Shown here piece after piece: positions 6,758 through 7,606 of a stretch of 7,606 nt of DNA. The translations under genes were made by a program, and so were the position numbers. The notes under the pieces are model-generated. The model did not search any database. It was not told where the DNA came from and worked only from the letters and a program-made list of their open reading frames with translations. Source of the DNA: Betaproteobacteria bacterium (GTDB lineage: Bacteria; Pseudomonadota; Gammaproteobacteria; Burkholderiales; Burkholderiaceae); assembly GCA_013205155.1 (NCBI GenBank), contig JABMMT010000087.1, positions 1 to 7,606 of the forward strand, read 5' to 3'. Position 1 is the first letter of the stretch, and the number at the start of each line of letters is the position of its first letter.

Positions 6758-6786
6758 TCAAGCCCACTTTGAAAGCACCTGTAGCA

Positions 6787-7389
6787 ATGAGTATTTCAAT
6801 AAATTCACCACTTATCTTGGCATCAAGCTCGATATATCGCCGAGAACTTTTAGAGCGCTTGCGTATTCCTTTCAAGATTATTTCGCCACAGGTTGACGAA
6901 GTGCCTCTTGCCGGCGAAAGCACCTTGAACTTAGCACTTCGATTGGCTCACGCTAAAGCAGCTGCTATTGCTAAACAGCACCCCAATGCTTGGATCATTG
7001 GCTCAGACCAAGTGGCTGATCTGTGTGGCGCTGCTATCGGCAAGCCTGGAAATTTTGAAAGGGCCTTGGCGCAATTGCAACTGATGCGCGGACAAACAGT
7101 GACATTTCATACGGCACTTTGCCTAATGAATGGAGATACAGAAAGTACTATTTGTGTCCCCACTGAAGTAGTCTTTCGAAATCTCTCAGATGAAATTTTG
7201 GAATCCTATTTGCTTGCTGAGGAACCATACGATTGTGCAGGTAGCGCTAAGTCTGAAGGTTTAGGCATCAGTCTGATTGAGTCAATCAAGAGCGATGACC
7301 CAACTGCCCTCATTGGCTTACCGCTGATTGCATTAAGCGGTTTATTGCGTGATGTTGGTTTTACGATTCCATTGAATGGTAAAAAATAA
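6787..7389 (+). CDS. maf: Maf/YceF family nucleotide pyrophosphatase, probably acting on m7GTP
   Basis: Maf proteins are cytosolic pyrophosphatases that remove modified or non-standard nucleoside triphosphates. The YceF branch prefers m7GTP. From ATG 6787 the product has 200 residues. PLILASSSIYRRELLERL is at 8-25, SPQVDE at 33-38, GSDQV with the likely catalytic Asp74 at 72-76, and GKP at 85-87. The C-terminal half carries CAGSAKSEGLGISL (150-163) and DPTALIGLPLIAL (171-183). The CAGS-KSEG and DPN/T-LIGLPL segments resemble E. coli YceF more than YhdE, the dTTP/UTP enzyme, and YceF is also divergent from yceD in E. coli. An in-frame TTG at 6769 would add six residues (MKAPVA). The ATG is preferred because the conserved LILASSS then falls at the usual distance and because of the promoter position. 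Neither start has a strong ribosome site. The methyltransferase gene follows by three bases. Confidence 0.93.
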   Translation: MSISINSPLILASSSIYRRELLERLRIPFKIISPQVDEVPLAGESTLNLALRLAHAKAAAIAKQHPNAWIIGSDQVADLCGAAIGKPGNFERALAQLQLMRGQTVTFHTALCLMNGDTESTICVPTEVVFRNLSDEILESYLLAEEPYDCAGSAKSEGLGISLIESIKSDDPTALIGLPLIALSGLLRDVGFTIPLNGKK

Positions 7390-7392
7390 TCC

Positions 7393-7606
7393 ATGGCAAA
7401 GTTTGGCACTCTTTTTTTAATTCCCAATACCTTAGGGGATGATGCTCGCGGAGAACAACTACCCTGGGTATTGCCACATGAAACGATTGTGCAGGCTGCT
7501 AAATTAAGACATTGGATTGTGGAGGACGCCAAAACAGCGCGCGCATTTTTAAAGGCAATTGATGCTGTCTCTCCATTGGTTTGTTCGATTCAAGAAATGC
7601 AAATGG
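7393..7606 (+). CDS. SAM-dependent methyltransferase, tetrapyrrole-methylase (RsmI-like) family, N-terminal part
   Basis: The frame is open from ATG 7393 to the window edge, 71 codons plus one base. The N-terminus has GTLFLIPNTLGDDARGEQ, in which the LIPN-LGD segment is the typical opening of tetrapyrrole-methylase-fold enzymes of the RsmI/YraL type. It is followed by WIVEDAKTARAFLKAI (44-59), where the VEDAKTARAFLK motif is shared with RsmI-like 16S rRNA methyltransferases. In Burkholderiales, a similar short RsmI-like protein is commonly found next to maf, distinct from the true rsmI. Substrate cannot be stated from this fragment. The SAM-binding and catalytic parts are outside the window. 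The gene starts three bases after the maf stop with no good ribosome site, so it is probably translationally coupled to maf in a two-gene transcript. Confidence 0.8.
   Translation, partial: MAKFGTLFLIPNTLGDDARGEQLPWVLPHETIVQAAKLRHWIVEDAKTARAFLKAIDAVSPLVCSIQEMQM

Noticed and set aside
7206..7532. Open minus-strand frame of 108 codons opposite maf and the methyltransferase
   Set aside because: It spans two recognisable plus-strand genes and their junction and shows no family motif, so it is a chance frame.
1..7606. Search for a mobile element, CRISPR array, tRNA, defence system or other novel system
   Set aside because: Genes are packed, recognisable and in a conserved order. No direct-repeat arrays, transposase fragments or foreign-looking genes were seen.

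Overview
The window is a core lipid-synthesis locus from a betaproteobacterium, most likely a low-to-moderate GC member of the Burkholderiales such as Polynucleobacter. This rests on gene order and protein style: a tetrapyrrole-methylase-fold methyltransferase and maf/yceF on one strand, divergent from yceD-rpmF-plsX-fabH-fabD-fabG-acpP-fabF and a DegP/MucD-type protease on the other. The genus is an inference from memory of these proteins. No 16S rRNA or other taxonomic marker is present.

Layout. Nine genes lie on the minus strand and are read from right to left: yceD (6168-6743), rpmF (5882-6061, only 59 codons), plsX (4785-5798), fabH (3802-4788), fabD (2842-3777), fabG (2064-2807), acpP (1722-1961), fabF (453-1700, GTG start) and the first 134 codons of a periplasmic trypsin-like protease (1-404, cut by the window edge). 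Two genes lie on the plus strand: maf/yceF (6787-7389) and, three bases later, the first 71 codons of a SAM-dependent methyltransferase (7393 onward, cut by the window edge). A 43-bp gap separates the divergent yceD and maf starts. Coding density is very high and no gene-free stretch exceeds about 106 bp.

How the genes work together. FabD loads malonate onto the acyl carrier protein AcpP, and FabH condenses acetyl-CoA with malonyl-ACP to start chains. FabG reduces each 3-ketoacyl-ACP and FabF performs the later condensations. PlsX turns acyl-ACP into acyl-phosphate for phospholipid synthesis. YceD and ribosomal protein L32 link the locus to ribosome production, an arrangement also found in Escherichia coli. 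All catalytic residues I could check in FabF, AcpP, FabG, FabD and FabH are present.

Control signals. The clearest non-coding element is an intrinsic terminator between rpmF and plsX (5833-5860), which should separate or attenuate the ribosomal and lipid parts of the cluster. A 102-bp gap before acpP holds a plausible extra promoter, an inverted repeat and an unusually G-rich ribosome binding site. A reasonable promoter for maf lies across the yceD start. I found no mobile element, CRISPR array, tRNA or novel system. The most notable organisational point is that the protease gene follows fabF directly, without the rpoE-rseA-rseB genes often found there in related bacteria.
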